Below, piece by piece: positions 30,358-38,555 of a stretch of DNA of 54,362 bases (positions are counted from its first letter, which is position 1; the number at the start of each line of letters is the position of its first letter). The notes under the pieces were generated by a model. It made no database searches and was not told where the DNA came from. It saw nothing but the letters and a program-made list of their open reading frames with translations. The translations under genes and the position numbers were made by a program. Origin of the DNA: Thermoanaerobacter sp. GTDB lineage: Bacteria > Bacillota > Thermoanaerobacteria > Thermoanaerobacterales > Thermoanaerobacteraceae. The stretch covers positions 1 to 54,362 of the forward strand of contig JADBKJ010000018.1 in the NCBI GenBank assembly GCA_014896455.1, written 5' to 3'.

Positions 30358-31834
30358 GCAAAGAACGGAAATCGTCACCTATCCAGAAGTAGAATTCACA
30401 CTTTATTTCATCTGGGGTGACGATTATTTTTTTTATGTAGTTTTTAAGCACTTCTTTAATTTCATGAGGATCCTTCGATGAATTAATTATTTCCCTATCC
30501 TTTTCAAAGATTTTTAAAATCATCTCTGGTGTAACAAAGCTTGTTTCTTTTTTATTTTCCAGCTCTTTAATTCTGTAAGCAAGTTCATTTCTCATTGCCT
30601 CTAATTCGTTCATTTTTTCTTTCATAATCGGCTGGAACATCCCCTGAGCTATTGCTTCTACTATGTTTCTCATCTGCTCTTCAACCTCCTTATAGCGCTT
30701 TTTTAAAAAAGTAATTTCTTCTGCTCTTTCTTTGTTCAACTTCTGATTTTCTTCGTTTAGAAGTTTGGCCAGCACTGGTGCTACTTTTGGGTCAAGCACT
30801 CTCTTGTTCAGCTCATCTATAACAAAAGCTTCTAGTTTTTCTTTGTTTATATCTCTATTTGTGCACTGCTTGGTTCTGTCTTTTCTGCTGCACCTATAAG
30901 TTACATACTTCCCTCTGCTTAAACACCCTACCATTTTAGAACCACATAATCCACAGTAGACAAGGCCTGATAAAAGATATACTCTTTTTGCAGAGTTAGC
31001 TCCTCGTGTTATTTTTCTTTCTTCCATTTTCTTTTGTACTTGTTCGAACAAGTCTTTATCTATTATTGGAGGGATAGCATCCTTTATGACAATTACGTCT
31101 TCTTTTACTATTCTATGATTTTTCTTTGTACCTTTGTTGAATATGTATTTACCAATGTATTTTTCATTCCTTAAAATTTCATAAATACTGTTTTTGCCAA
31201 ATGGATTGCCTTTTTTAGTTTTATAACCTCTTAAATTTAATTCATCAATTATGTGTCTATATCCATACCCCTGTGCATATAATTCAAAAATCAATCTTAC
31301 TGCCTCAGCTTCTTTCTCATTTATTACATATTCTCCATTTACAATATCATATCCTAAAGGTGGTATACCTCCATTAAATTTGGCCTGAAAAGCATTTTCT
31401 TTCAATCCCTTCATTACCTCCCTTGCAAGGTTTTTAGAATAGTACTCGGCCATTCCTTCTAAAACACTTTCCAATATAATGCTTTCTGGTGAATCGTCTA
31501 ACTGTTCAAGTACTGAAATGAGTTTTACGCCGTTCTTTTTTAACTGTCTCCTGTAGAAAGCGCTGTCATATCTGTTGCGGGCAAACCTGTCCAGTTTATG
31601 AACAATAACAGCGTTAAACAGCCCCAGTGAGCTGTCCTTTATCATCTGCAGGAATGCCGGCCTGTCATCAGTTGTTGCACTTTTTGCTTCATCAGTGTAT
31701 ATCTTTACTAGCTGGATATTATTCTTTTCGCAGTACTCTTTTATAGCTCTTAATTGAGCTTCAATACTTTCCTCCCTTTGATTGTCGCTGGAGTATCTTG
31801 CATATGCAGCAGCTCTTATTTCTGCACTTGACAT
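30314..31834 (-). CDS. Large serine recombinase (site-specific integrase)
   Basis: The 506-residue protein has a resolvase catalytic domain (AAAYARYSSDNQREESIEAQ with the catalytic Ser; VHKLDRFARNRYD; LEGMAEYYSKN) and a recombinase domain (GGIPPLGYDIVNGEYVINEK and KNSIYEILRNEKYIGKYI). A zinc ribbon (YCGLCGSKMVG...RCSRKDRTKQC) and a C-terminal coiled coil (EEITFLKKRYKEVEEQMRNI) follow. It catalyses integration, and excision with a helper factor. The last ~18 residues come from tRNA-Met antisense and host flank, so the C-terminus is set by the integration site. It lies at the left end of the element. A decayed inverted copy of its first ~65 codons exists at 35248-35442. Confidence 0.9.
   Translation of the reverse strand: MSSAEIRAAAYARYSSDNQREESIEAQLRAIKEYCEKNNIQLVKIYTDEAKSATTDDRPAFLQMIKDSSLGLFNAVIVHKLDRFARNRYDSAFYRRQLKKNGVKLISVLEQLDDSPESIILESVLEGMAEYYSKNLAREVMKGLKENAFQAKFNGGIPPLGYDIVNGEYVINEKEAEAVRLIFELYAQGYGYRHIIDELNLRGYKTKKGNPFGKNSIYEILRNEKYIGKYIFNKGTKKNHRIVKEDVIVIKDAIPPIIDKDLFEQVQKKMEERKITRGANSAKRVYLLSGLVYCGLCGSKMVGCLSRGKYVTYRCSRKDRTKQCTNRDINKEKLEAFVIDELNKRVLDPKVAPVLAKLLNEENQKLNKERAEEITFLKKRYKEVEEQMRNIVEAIAQGMFQPIMKEKMNELEAMRNELAYRIKELENKKETSFVTPEMILKIFEKDREIINSSKDPHEIKEVLKNYIKKIIVTPDEIKCEFYFWIGDDFRSLLVAASGFEPPTLRV
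30330..30360. other. Probable left attachment site of the integrated element (in tRNA-Met 3' end)
   Basis: The serine recombinase frame on the minus strand ends with residues encoded by the antisense of the tRNA 3' half (AASGFEPPTLRV). This shows element DNA joined to the tRNA gene within or just after these bases. No second copy of the tRNA 3' end was seen in the window, so the matching right end must lie beyond it. Confidence 0.55.
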
Positions 31835-32910
31835 ATAACTCCTCCTCTAGATTTATTTTGAGTTTGCTGTAAGATTGCTTTCAACACCTCTTATTACCAA
31901 TCATCAAATTCATTGTCGTTAAATTCTTCTTCTTGATTTTCAAAAGTTAATAAAGTAAGAACCATATTTAAATTTGGCATTTGTAGAGATTCTTCTTTAA
32001 TATATTCATAAAAAGAACCATTTTCGAGCCAGCCTATTGAATAAACCATTTGAGGACCTGCGGGGATACAATTTCCATTAAAAAAGTCAAAAGCAAAAGA
32101 TTGTTCTCTAAGATAAGTGCCATTAGGAAGGATCTTTTTTAAAAAAGATTTGGACTTTATTGACCATTTTATTTTCCCATTTTCACTTAAAACTAATGCT
32201 ATGGGGTTGTAAGTATTTTCGACAATTCTTATGCCAATAGAAGTTAAAGAAACTTTATATTTTTCAGCTAGTTGTTTAATTAAAGCAATATTTATTTCTT
32301 TATTTTTAATGTCATCCAGCAGATATTCAGTAGGAATTAATAACTCTGCTGCAAAACGATTAGCTTCAACTTCTTCTGATTTTTTAGATTGGAATGATTG
32401 AATGTCAATAGAATCACATATATACATTGTTTGTTTATGCCAGGGTAATATATAATGGCCAATTTCATGAGCAATAGTAAAATTTTTACGTGTTTCATAA
32501 TTGATATTTTCATTTAGTACTATCTTTTTTGCGCCTTTATGTAATATGAAAACTGCTTCAAAATCTCGGAGTTTATCGTTTTTGATAATTATATTAAAAT
32601 TATCACAAATAAAAAAAACATCAATTGGAGGTTTGAGGTCCAGCTTATGTAAAAGTTCCCTGGCAAAAGGACCAGGGTCACTAATCGTAGACATTAAATT
32701 CACCTCACATATTTGATATATGTTTTTTTATTATTTCATAATCATGGTCAGATATTTCGCCGTTTGAACTGCGCGCAGCTATTTGAGTGGAATTATCAGG
32801 GTCTAAGATGCTTTCTATATCTTTCCTCATAAATTTCCATTCTCGCCCTACTTTTGTTGCTTTTAACCGCCCATCTTTTATCATATTGTATACAGTCTGG
32901 TTGCTTACTC
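31638..32910. repeat. Inverted duplication, intact arm
   Basis: This stretch (integrase 5' end, ImmA-type gene, most of the YgiT-HTH gene) is repeated in inverted orientation at 34180-35442. The copies share long near-identical blocks, for example around the integrase start and the IAARSSN end of the HTH gene. This arm keeps open reading frames. Confidence 0.8.
31894..32694 (-). CDS. ImmA/IrrE-type metallopeptidase
   Basis: The 266-residue protein has the zinc protease motif NFTIAHEIGHYILPW (HExxH), then EEVEANRFAAELLIPTEYLL, which supplies the third ligand and the family's EANRFA..LL(M/I)P signature. ImmA-type proteases cleave repressors or antitoxins to switch mobile elements on. It is the third gene of the DUF4258 / YgiT-HTH / ImmA operon: its ATG lies ten bases after the stop of the HTH gene with GAGGTG in between. 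A plausible substrate is the HTH protein encoded just upstream. A broken inverted copy lies at 34385-35183. Confidence 0.85.
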   Translation of the reverse strand: MSTISDPGPFARELLHKLDLKPPIDVFFICDNFNIIIKNDKLRDFEAVFILHKGAKKIVLNENINYETRKNFTIAHEIGHYILPWHKQTMYICDSIDIQSFQSKKSEEVEANRFAAELLIPTEYLLDDIKNKEINIALIKQLAEKYKVSLTSIGIRIVENTYNPIALVLSENGKIKWSIKSKSFLKKILPNGTYLREQSFAFDFFNGNCIPAGPQMVYSIGWLENGSFYEYIKEESLQMPNLNMVLTLLTFENQEEEFNDNEFDDW

Positions 32911-33160
32911 TTAATAAGTCAGCTACTTCAGAAACATTTAATATATCTGGACGTTCTTTTTCATTTAAATTAGAAAGGCTTTTGCCTAATTCTTGGAGCA
33001 TATGAACTTCTTCGGCGGAAAATACTATTTCTCCACAGTTAGGGCACACATAGGCCTTTACACCATCTATTGTTAATCTATATTTTCCCCATCCTGCTAC
33101 AGTAGAAATTGTCCTTTCCTCCATATCAGTACCACACATAAAACATTTTCTCCTTATCAC
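32705..33160 (-). CDS. YgiT-type zinc finger plus excisionase-like HTH (predicted antitoxin/regulator)
   Basis: The 151-residue protein has an N-terminal zinc finger (KCFMCGTDMEE...YVCPNCGEIVF, two CxxC) of the YgiT/MqsA type, a linker helix, and a C-terminal MerR/excisionase-like helix-turn-helix (VADLLRVSNQTVYNMIKDGR, LKATKVGREWKFMRKDIESI). Proteins with a YgiT finger commonly act as antitoxin and autorepressor for a small RNase-like partner. The partner here is the DUF4258 protein, whose gene overlaps it by 4 bp. An alternative role is recombination directionality factor for the integrase. Confidence 0.8.
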   Translation of the reverse strand: MIRRKCFMCGTDMEERTISTVAGWGKYRLTIDGVKAYVCPNCGEIVFSAEEVHMLQELGKSLSNLNEKERPDILNVSEVADLLRVSNQTVYNMIKDGRLKATKVGREWKFMRKDIESILDPDNSTQIAARSSNGEISDHDYEIIKKHISNM

Positions 33161-33483
33161 TTTTTCCTCCTCCTTTTTAAAAGGCCATTAATCTCTTCCC
33201 AAACCTCGGAATCAGTTTTGCATACAGTTACTACAACAGGATATGGATACGAGGCCGCTACAACAACATATATTTCTGGATTTTTATCTGTTGCTTCCTG
33301 AAAAAGTACATGTATATCTTCAAAATTTGTCTGAATTTCAATTACCTTTCCATATAATATACATTCTATCACTTTTTTATCTTCTATTTCTCTTTCTATC
33401 ATTCTATCTAAAGCATGCCCAGAAAACTCAATGAAGCCCTTTTTAGTAAGTTCTTTAATCCATTGAACACTTATTTCATTCAT
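33157..33483 (-). CDS. DUF4258 protein (predicted toxin)
   Basis: The 108-residue protein matches the DUF4258 pattern: FIEFSGHALDRMIEREIEDK, VIECILYGKVIEI and a C-terminal VVAASYPYPVVVTVC sheet. DUF4258 proteins resemble small RNase toxins of the RelE/BrnT/MqsR kind and are often paired with YgiT-finger proteins. First gene of a three-gene operon. The 10-bp periodic array directly upstream is a candidate operator. Confidence 0.8.
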   Translation of the reverse strand: MNEISVQWIKELTKKGFIEFSGHALDRMIEREIEDKKVIECILYGKVIEIQTNFEDIHVLFQEATDKNPEIYVVVAASYPYPVVVTVCKTDSEVWEEINGLLKRRRKK

Positions 33484-33513
33484 TAGTATTTACTTCTCCC
33501 TTCTTCATTATAC

Positions 33514-33569
33514 TATAAAATATTATAAAATGCTATAAGATATTATAAAATTTTATAAAGTTTTAATAA
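33514..33569. promoter_or_regulatory. 10-bp periodic TATAAAA array (candidate operator)
   Basis: TATAAAA-type words start at 33514, 33524, 33534, 33544 and 33554, with a weaker TAATAAAA at 33564: six turns of exact helical phasing. It lies 30-85 bp upstream of the DUF4258 start and may both bend DNA and bind the HTH protein. The rest of 33484-33763 shows nothing else. Confidence 0.55.
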
Positions 33570-33763
33570 AAGTTGATAAGTTTTTATTAAAATTCATAAA
33601 TAGGCGTTCAAAATAAAAAAATTTTTATTAAAAATAAAGCAGCAATCTCTTTAACTCTACAGGTGGGAGATAAGTTGTCCGCCTATACTGCGCAAAAACC
33701 TTTCCTGAATATGTATGACTTTACTAAAGTATAAATACAAAATTATAAACAAAATTAGCTATA

Positions 33764-34123
33764 TCATAAAAATTGTGACGATGCTAAATACTCTAAAACT
33801 GTTTCAGCTACTCTATCTGCTGCTTCTTCCAACTCAATATATTCCATGTCTAAGCCGATAAAATAACTTATCTTCGGCATATCGTTTAATATGTGATGTA
33901 TTTCATGAAGGAAAACCTCAACTTGGGTTCTGTAATTTACATTGCCGTTGAGGAGGAGGTGATAGTTACCTCGTCGGCTTACGTATGTAAAGCCGAGCAC
34001 TGATGGAGGAAGATTGAATAAAATATGCGTTCTAATATTAAAAGCATTCATTACCTCATGAAAGGATATTGTTTCCTCCATCAGTGCTCTCATAAGCGGT
34101 GTGCTAATTAAGTCAATGTTCAT
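33764..34123 (-). CDS. Small ImmA/IrrE-like zinc peptidase
   Basis: The 119-residue protein has VEVFLHEIHHILNDM (HExxH) and a downstream acidic helix IELEEAADRVAETVLEYL with the third metal ligand, as in minimal ImmA/IrrE domains. SD AAGGGGGAATG overlaps the stop of a truncated upstream frame (34127-34183), so it was the downstream partner of a gene now lost. The substrate may have been that lost regulator. Confidence 0.7.
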   Translation of the reverse strand: MNIDLISTPLMRALMEETISFHEVMNAFNIRTHILFNLPPSVLGFTYVSRRGNYHLLLNGNVNYRTQVEVFLHEIHHILNDMPKISYFIGLDMEYIELEEAADRVAETVLEYLASSQFL

Positions 34124-34126
34124 TAA

Positions 34127-34183
34127 TCATTCCCCCTTATCTTCTTCATCTTCTATAGCCTTTATTATTCGAATTATCTGAGT
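34127..34183 (-). pseudogene. C-terminal remnant of the gene upstream of the small ImmA gene
   Basis: An open stretch, TQIIRIIKAIEDEEDKGE and stop, ends in the ribosome site of the next gene. It is cut off at ~34180 exactly where the inverted duplication begins, so the duplication destroyed this gene. Confidence 0.45.
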
Positions 34184-34184
34184 A

Positions 34185-34375
34185 ACCAGACTGTATACAA
34201 TATGATAAAAGATGGGCGTTAAGAAAGCAACAAGTAGGGCGAGAATGGAAATTTATGAGGAAAAGATACTTAGAAGCATCTTAGACCCTGACCAATTCCA
34301 CTCAAATAGCTGCGCGCAGTTCAAACGAGCGAAATATCTGACCATGATTATGAAATAATAAAAAACATATATCAA
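34185..34375 (+). pseudogene. Fossil copy of the YgiT-HTH gene (C-terminal part)
   Basis: Readable pieces VYNMIKDGR, KVGREWKFMRK and STQIAARSSN occur in order but in shifting frames, matching residues ~85-150 of the protein at 32705-33160. The zinc-finger half is absent. Confidence 0.7.
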
Positions 34376-34384
34376 ATATGTGGG

Positions 34385-35183
34385 GATAATTTAGTAAATA
34401 CGATTAGTGACCCTGGTCGCTTTTGCCGGGAACACATAAGCTGTGGACCTCAAACCTCCAATTGATGTTTTTTATTTGTGATAATTTTAATATAATTATC
34501 AAAAACGATAAATTTCAATATCTTATTTACTATTTCTTGTAGGATTGCTTTTTATCTTCATTATTGTAAGTAAGAAGTCAATAGGATTATATTTTTACGA
34601 TATATGCACAGAGCCAATTGAAAAAATATTTTTAAAAAATATCTTAAGAGGAAAGATTAATGTTTATAAATGATTTTATAAATAGAACTATTTAAACATA
34701 AATTGGGTAAAAACATCTATAAACATTTTTGAAAAAGCAGAAGATTTCCTACTGAATATCTGCTGGATGACATTAAAAATAAAGAAATAAATATTGCTTT
34801 AATTAAACAACTAGCTGAAAAACTATAAAGAAAGTTTCTTTAGCTTCTATTGGCATAAGAATTGTCAGAAAATAACACAACCCCATAGCATTAGTTTTAA
34901 GTGAAAATGGGAAAATAAAATGGTCAATAAAGTCAAATCTTTTAAGATCCTTCCCTAGTAGCGCTTATCTTAGGTAAAACAATCTTTTGCTTTTGACTTT
35001 TTTTAATGGAAATTGTATCCCCGCAGGTCCTCAAATGGTTTATTCAATAGGCTGGCTCGAAAATGGTTCTTTATGAATATATTAAAGAAGAATCTCTACA
35101 AAACAATTAAATATGGTTCTTACTTTATTAACTTTTGAAAATCAAGAAGAAGAATTTAACGACAATGAATTTGATGATTGGTA
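34385..35183 (+). pseudogene. Fossil copy of the ImmA-type protease gene
   Basis: Pieces homologous to the protein at 31894-32694 include STISDPG, PTEYLLDDIKNKEINIALIK, ALVLSENGKIKWSIKS and FENQEEEFNDNEFDDW. About 215 bp of unrelated AT-rich DNA replaces the catalytic centre, and frameshifts are frequent. Confidence 0.75.
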
Positions 35184-35247
35184 ATAAGAGGTGTTGAAGC
35201 AATCTTACAACAAACTCAAAATAAATCCTAGAGGGAGGAGTTATGCC

Positions 35248-35442
35248 ATGTCAAGTGCAGAAATAAGAGCTGCTGCATATGCAAGATACTCCAGCGACAA
35301 TCAAAGGGAGGAAAGTATTGAGCTCAATTAAGAGCTATAAAGTACTGCGAAAAGAATAATATCCAGCTAGTAAAGATATACACACTGATGAAGCAAAAAG
35401 TGCAACAACTGATGACAGGCCGGCATTCCTGCAGATGATAAA
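35248..35442 (+). pseudogene. Fossil of the serine recombinase N-terminus
   Basis: The ATG at 35248 opens MSSAEIRAAAYARYSSDNQR as in the integrase, but a deletion shifts the frame after EESIE. Sequence similarity stops in the TDDRPAFLQMI region, where an unrelated HTH gene begins. Confidence 0.8.
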
Positions 35443-35825
35443 TATTAGGAGTTAATAAATCTACAGTTTCAAGAGTTTTAAAGCAGTTTCCGGAATTTGA
35501 GAAAGAAAAAGAACGCCGCAAAAAAGAAAGCGAAAAAAGAGCAAAAGAGTGGAGGAACGAGTATAAAAAGCAAAAGAGAAATGAAGAAAAGGAAGAAGAG
35601 GAAGCACTCTATGCAGGTATGATGAACCTTCAAAGACAGAATGCGATGTCAATGTCTAAGAGAAGGATATTAACCACTGACACTCTGGTAAAATTATGCA
35701 TAACTCACTACGACTACAACAAAGAAAAACAAAGGCTTATCTTCAATGAAAGTGCCGGAAAAGGGCCTGCGGACCTGCCTAGGTCGGTGTATGTACATAA
35801 AAATGTGTTAAAACAGTTTAGATAG
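35443..35825 (+). pseudogene. HTH protein lacking its N-terminus
   Basis: The open frame encodes ILGVNKSTVSRVLKQFPEFE (second half of a helix-turn-helix), then a long, highly charged coiled coil with many Lys/Glu (KEKERRKKESEKRAKEWRNE), and a C-terminal part with LPRSVYVHKNVLKQFR. The start has been removed by the junction with the integrase fossil at 35442; a shorter frame could begin at ATG 35619. It may be an element-borne sporulation-type or plasmid regulator, but the family is not recognised. Confidence 0.5.
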
Positions 35826-35905
35826 TTGTAATTATAAACATAGTTGTTTATAATAAGTTCTAGAATATTTTAAACTTAATTGGTTAAAATAAGAAGGTGT
35901 TATAG

Positions 35906-36514
35906 ATGGTTATATATGAATATAATATTCGTCAGGTATTACACGACGAATTTTTAAATAATAAAGATTTTATTTCTGATCCAGACACTATACTTGTAAA
36001 TGAGTTAGACGTATGTTTTGGAACAGCTAGAATTGATGTAGCGGTTATAAACGGGAAAATGCATGGATTCGAAATAAAAAGTGAACAAGATAACCTTGAA
36101 AGGCTTCCAGCACAAATTGAAGCATATAATAAAATATTTGACACCCTTACTGTTGTTGTAAGTGAAAAACATGTTTCAAATGTGATAAAAATGATCCCAG
36201 AGTGGTGGGGAATTTATTGTGTGTCAAAAGAGAAAGATTCATTAATATTAAAAAAAATACGTTTACCGCAAATTAATAATGAGGTAAGTACTTTTTATTT
36301 ATCTCAACTTTTATGGAAGAATGAGTTACTTGAATTGCTTCATAAATTTGGCATAAAAAAAGGAACAAAGAGCAAAAGTAGATTTGCTCTTTGTGAAATA
36401 GTTGCTGGTAACATCAATGAAGAAGAAGTTAAGAAATTTGTGAGGGAAAAACTTAAATCGAGAAATTGGAAAGCTGTGAAACTACGACAGCTGTATGATG
36501 ATTTGCACTTATAG
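35906..36514 (+). CDS. sce7726-family protein (predicted nuclease-like)
   Basis: The 202-residue protein fits the sce7726 family: NELDVCFGTARIDVAVINGK then MHGFEIKSEQDNLERLPAQI, a D...E-x-K pattern like that of PD-(D/E)xK nucleases (Asp, then EIKSE), followed by ALCEIVAGNINEEEVKKFVR. Proteins of this family are often found beside beta-family proteins in accessory islands; a role in defence is only a suggestion. Its 3' end overlaps the 3' end of the convergent beta-family gene by 62 bp. Confidence 0.75.
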   Translation: MVIYEYNIRQVLHDEFLNNKDFISDPDTILVNELDVCFGTARIDVAVINGKMHGFEIKSEQDNLERLPAQIEAYNKIFDTLTVVVSEKHVSNVIKMIPEWWGIYCVSKEKDSLILKKIRLPQINNEVSTFYLSQLLWKNELLELLHKFGIKKGTKSKSRFALCEIVAGNINEEEVKKFVREKLKSRNWKAVKLRQLYDDLHL

Positions 36515-37496
36515 TAACCCATTGGCGATGATTACCGGGCCCCTTTTTACCTGTGGCGCGCTCTTTTATTTCTAAATCTCCAAAAGAAAAATTTTCACCA
36601 AAATAGTAGTTGGAATTTAATATCTCTGATGCTAAATCCGCATAATCTTTAATGTTTTTTCCTAATATATGATCGCGCTTCCCTTTTAAAACAATGTATT
36701 CATTATAAGTTGTATATCTTACTTTGGGGAGTATGGAATATTTAAGACGTGAAAAATCTATATCTGAGTCTGTAAATTTAGTTACGCCGTAATCTGAATA
36801 GATAAATCTGTCTGCAATAGATGTAAAATTTCTATCTCGAATTAAATTGTAAAATAGTTTTATATCATATCTTGGAAAATGTTTTTTATCACCAGCTTGC
36901 AAAAGTGAGGAAAGATCTTCTGGTAGAGAGGTAGAAGATATAATAATTGAATTATAAAAAGTTTCTTTTAGTAAATAATGATTTAAAACCTCCTTTATTA
37001 CAGTTAGAAGTATGTTGGCAATATTTTTTTCTGTGATTATGCCTACATCTAAGATTATATCAACAATTGTACTTGTATAATTACTTTTAAGCGTTTTTAT
37101 TGTATTAAAAAGTTCGTTATATGTGGGACCTTCGATACCTTCTGGAACAGGTATTTTTATTGCAATGCGATTTGTTAGAGAAAGTAGTTGAGGAAGAGTA
37201 TCTAAATTTAAATCATTAAAATACAATACAGGATATAGCTGCTGGTTAGTTTGTTTTGAAGTATTTAATATAGTTGATAGAAAGGATCTATCGTTTTCTT
37301 CTACTTGAATAGTATCAATAAATATGGGGTTCTCATAACAATTTCTTAATGAATCCAAAATTACTTTAGCTTCTTCATCTTCTATAATTTCTATTAAAGG
37401 AATAATTTTATTTTTTTGCTCTGAAAATAAATTTTTCAAAGCTTCTTGTTCTCCTTTTTTCCATTTTAGAATTGGAACATATAAAATCTTACTCAT
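36453..37496 (-). CDS. Beta-family protein (T4 beta-protein-like)
   Basis: The 347-residue protein begins YVPILKWKKGEQEALKNL and continues KNKIIPLIEI, the start of the 'beta family protein' group. It ends GNHRQWVTISANHHTAVVVS, matching the family's W...(G/N)HH(I/T)..V tail. The tail is conserved, so the 62-bp antisense overlap with the sce7726 gene is likely real. The biochemical function is unknown. The conserved pairing suggests a two-component accessory system. Confidence 0.75.
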   Translation of the reverse strand: MSKILYVPILKWKKGEQEALKNLFSEQKNKIIPLIEIIEDEEAKVILDSLRNCYENPIFIDTIQVEENDRSFLSTILNTSKQTNQQLYPVLYFNDLNLDTLPQLLSLTNRIAIKIPVPEGIEGPTYNELFNTIKTLKSNYTSTIVDIILDVGIITEKNIANILLTVIKEVLNHYLLKETFYNSIIISSTSLPEDLSSLLQAGDKKHFPRYDIKLFYNLIRDRNFTSIADRFIYSDYGVTKFTDSDIDFSRLKYSILPKVRYTTYNEYIVLKGKRDHILGKNIKDYADLASEILNSNYYFGENFSFGDLEIKERATGKKGPGNHRQWVTISANHHTAVVVSQLSNFSI

Positions 37497-37929
37497 AAAA
37501 ACCCCTCTAATTCTGAGTTTTGCCTTATATAGTAATATTACTACATAAAGATAAAAATTTCAACTATATTGTAAAAATACATGGATACATGAGAAATTGT
37601 GTTATATGAGTAATGACTTTTTTGAGTACTCTTTTACCAATATATTATCGGCATGTGTTTTGAAAAAATCTAGAATAATTGAAATTTATTATGTAAGATT
37701 TATTAAATTTAGGACTTGAATTGTTTTTAAAAATATCATAGAATGGAAGCAAGAGTATAAAAAAGGGTCAAAATTGTGTGTAAAAAAATTGTTAGCAGAA
37801 ATGCAACCAAACTCTAATAGCCGTAATATCCCCAAAAAGTGTTACCGAAAAAGTATCAAAATACTAATACTTTCTAAAAAAGTTGCTATTGAAGATTTAT
37901 AAGCTTATAAGCAGTTGGAGGAATTATTC
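37497..37929. other. AT-rich gap with a possible HTH fossil
   Basis: About 430 bp without a supported gene. On the plus strand ~37739-37902 a startless frame reads EWKQEYKKGSKLCVKKLLAE, then NSNSRNIPKKCYRKSIKI and ends at AIEDL. It could be the remnant of an HTH protein, but the evidence is weak. Nothing else was seen. Confidence 0.25.
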
Positions 37930-38364
37930 ATGAATAATGAAGATAAAATTCTAGGGCTTTTAGAGAAAATTTATAATGACTTTAATGCTAGATTTGATGT
38001 AGTGGAAGAAAGAATAGGTGTTATAGAAGGACGAATAGGTACCATAGAAGAGAGAATGACTGTAGTAGAAAAGAGAATTGGCATTGTAGAAGAAAGACTA
38101 AAAGTGGTAGAAGAAGAAATCCACGGATTAAAAAGTGAAGTAAGCGAAGTGAAAGACGATGTAAAGAAGTTAGGTACTAAGATAGATACTGAAATTAGTG
38201 ATAAAATAAGAGCATTATTCGATGACAGACAGATTTTGCATGAAAAAGTTGATGAGATAAATGGAAAAATTGACATGCTCCAGCTGGATGTAAATAATCT
38301 AACTGTTAAGACAGTATATCACGACAACCGCATAAAAGAGCTAAGCAAAAAACTGGGTGTTTAA
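37930..38364 (+). CDS. Heptad-repeat coiled-coil protein
   Basis: The 144-residue cytosolic protein is almost all coiled coil. After NARFDVVEERIGVIEGRIGT come repeats of the type (R-I/M/L-x-x-[VI]-E-[EK]), each seven residues encoded by a 21-bp DNA repeat between 37995 and 38125. A second coiled coil (KSEVSEVKDDVKKLGTKIDT) and HDNRIKELSKKLGV follow. Similar proteins occur in phages and plasmids. The function is unknown. ATG at 37930 behind GGAGGA; a terminator follows. Confidence 0.75.
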   Translation: MNNEDKILGLLEKIYNDFNARFDVVEERIGVIEGRIGTIEERMTVVEKRIGIVEERLKVVEEEIHGLKSEVSEVKDDVKKLGTKIDTEISDKIRALFDDRQILHEKVDEINGKIDMLQLDVNNLTVKTVYHDNRIKELSKKLGV

Positions 38365-38379
38365 TAAGCCCGGTTTTTT
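38349..38379 (+). terminator. Terminator after the coiled-coil gene
   Basis: AACTGGG (38351-38357) pairs with CCCGGTT (38369-38375), followed by TTTTC. The hairpin includes the gene's last codons. Confidence 0.65.
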
Positions 38380-38417
38380 CTATTTTATTGAGGATTTTTA
38401 TGAAAGGAGATGAAAAC

Positions 38418-38528
38418 TTGAATACCCTTTACACCGCCGGCTTAGCAGCCGGTATTTTCTTTGGCATAGTTTTAGGACTAGTAATAAGTTTTGCTGCTTT
38501 TATCAATTTAAAAGGCTATGAAAATTAA
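38418..38528 (+). CDS. 36-residue single-span membrane peptide
   Basis: Too short for usual gene finding. The TTG at 38418 lies eight bases after AAAGGAG and opens NTLYTAGLAAGIFFGIVLGL, one membrane helix with small residues, ending LKGYEN. A near-identical sequence occurs at 39241-39399. Conservation of the helix between the copies argues that it is or was translated. Its role in the element is unknown. Confidence 0.55.
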   Translation: MNTLYTAGLAAGIFFGIVLGLVISFAAFINLKGYEN

Positions 38529-38555
38529 AAATTTTGTAGAAAGGTGTGATTTTTA

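Larger units (their letters stand above)
34180..35442. repeat. Inverted duplication, decayed arm
   Basis: This is the reverse-orientation copy of 31638-32910. It carries many small indels and one replaced block (~34520-34740) where the HExxH region of the ImmA gene should be. It starts at GAGTAACCAGACTG (arm 1 has GAGTAAGCAACCAGACTG) and ends at GATGATAAA. Confidence 0.8.

Noticed and set aside
30296-30481. Plus-strand frame across tRNA-Met
   Set aside because: It is a translation of the tRNA and the integrase antisense, not a gene.
33514-33569. CRISPR array
   Set aside because: The 10-bp periodic words are too short and have no spacers. No CRISPR-like repeat or cas gene was seen anywhere in the window.
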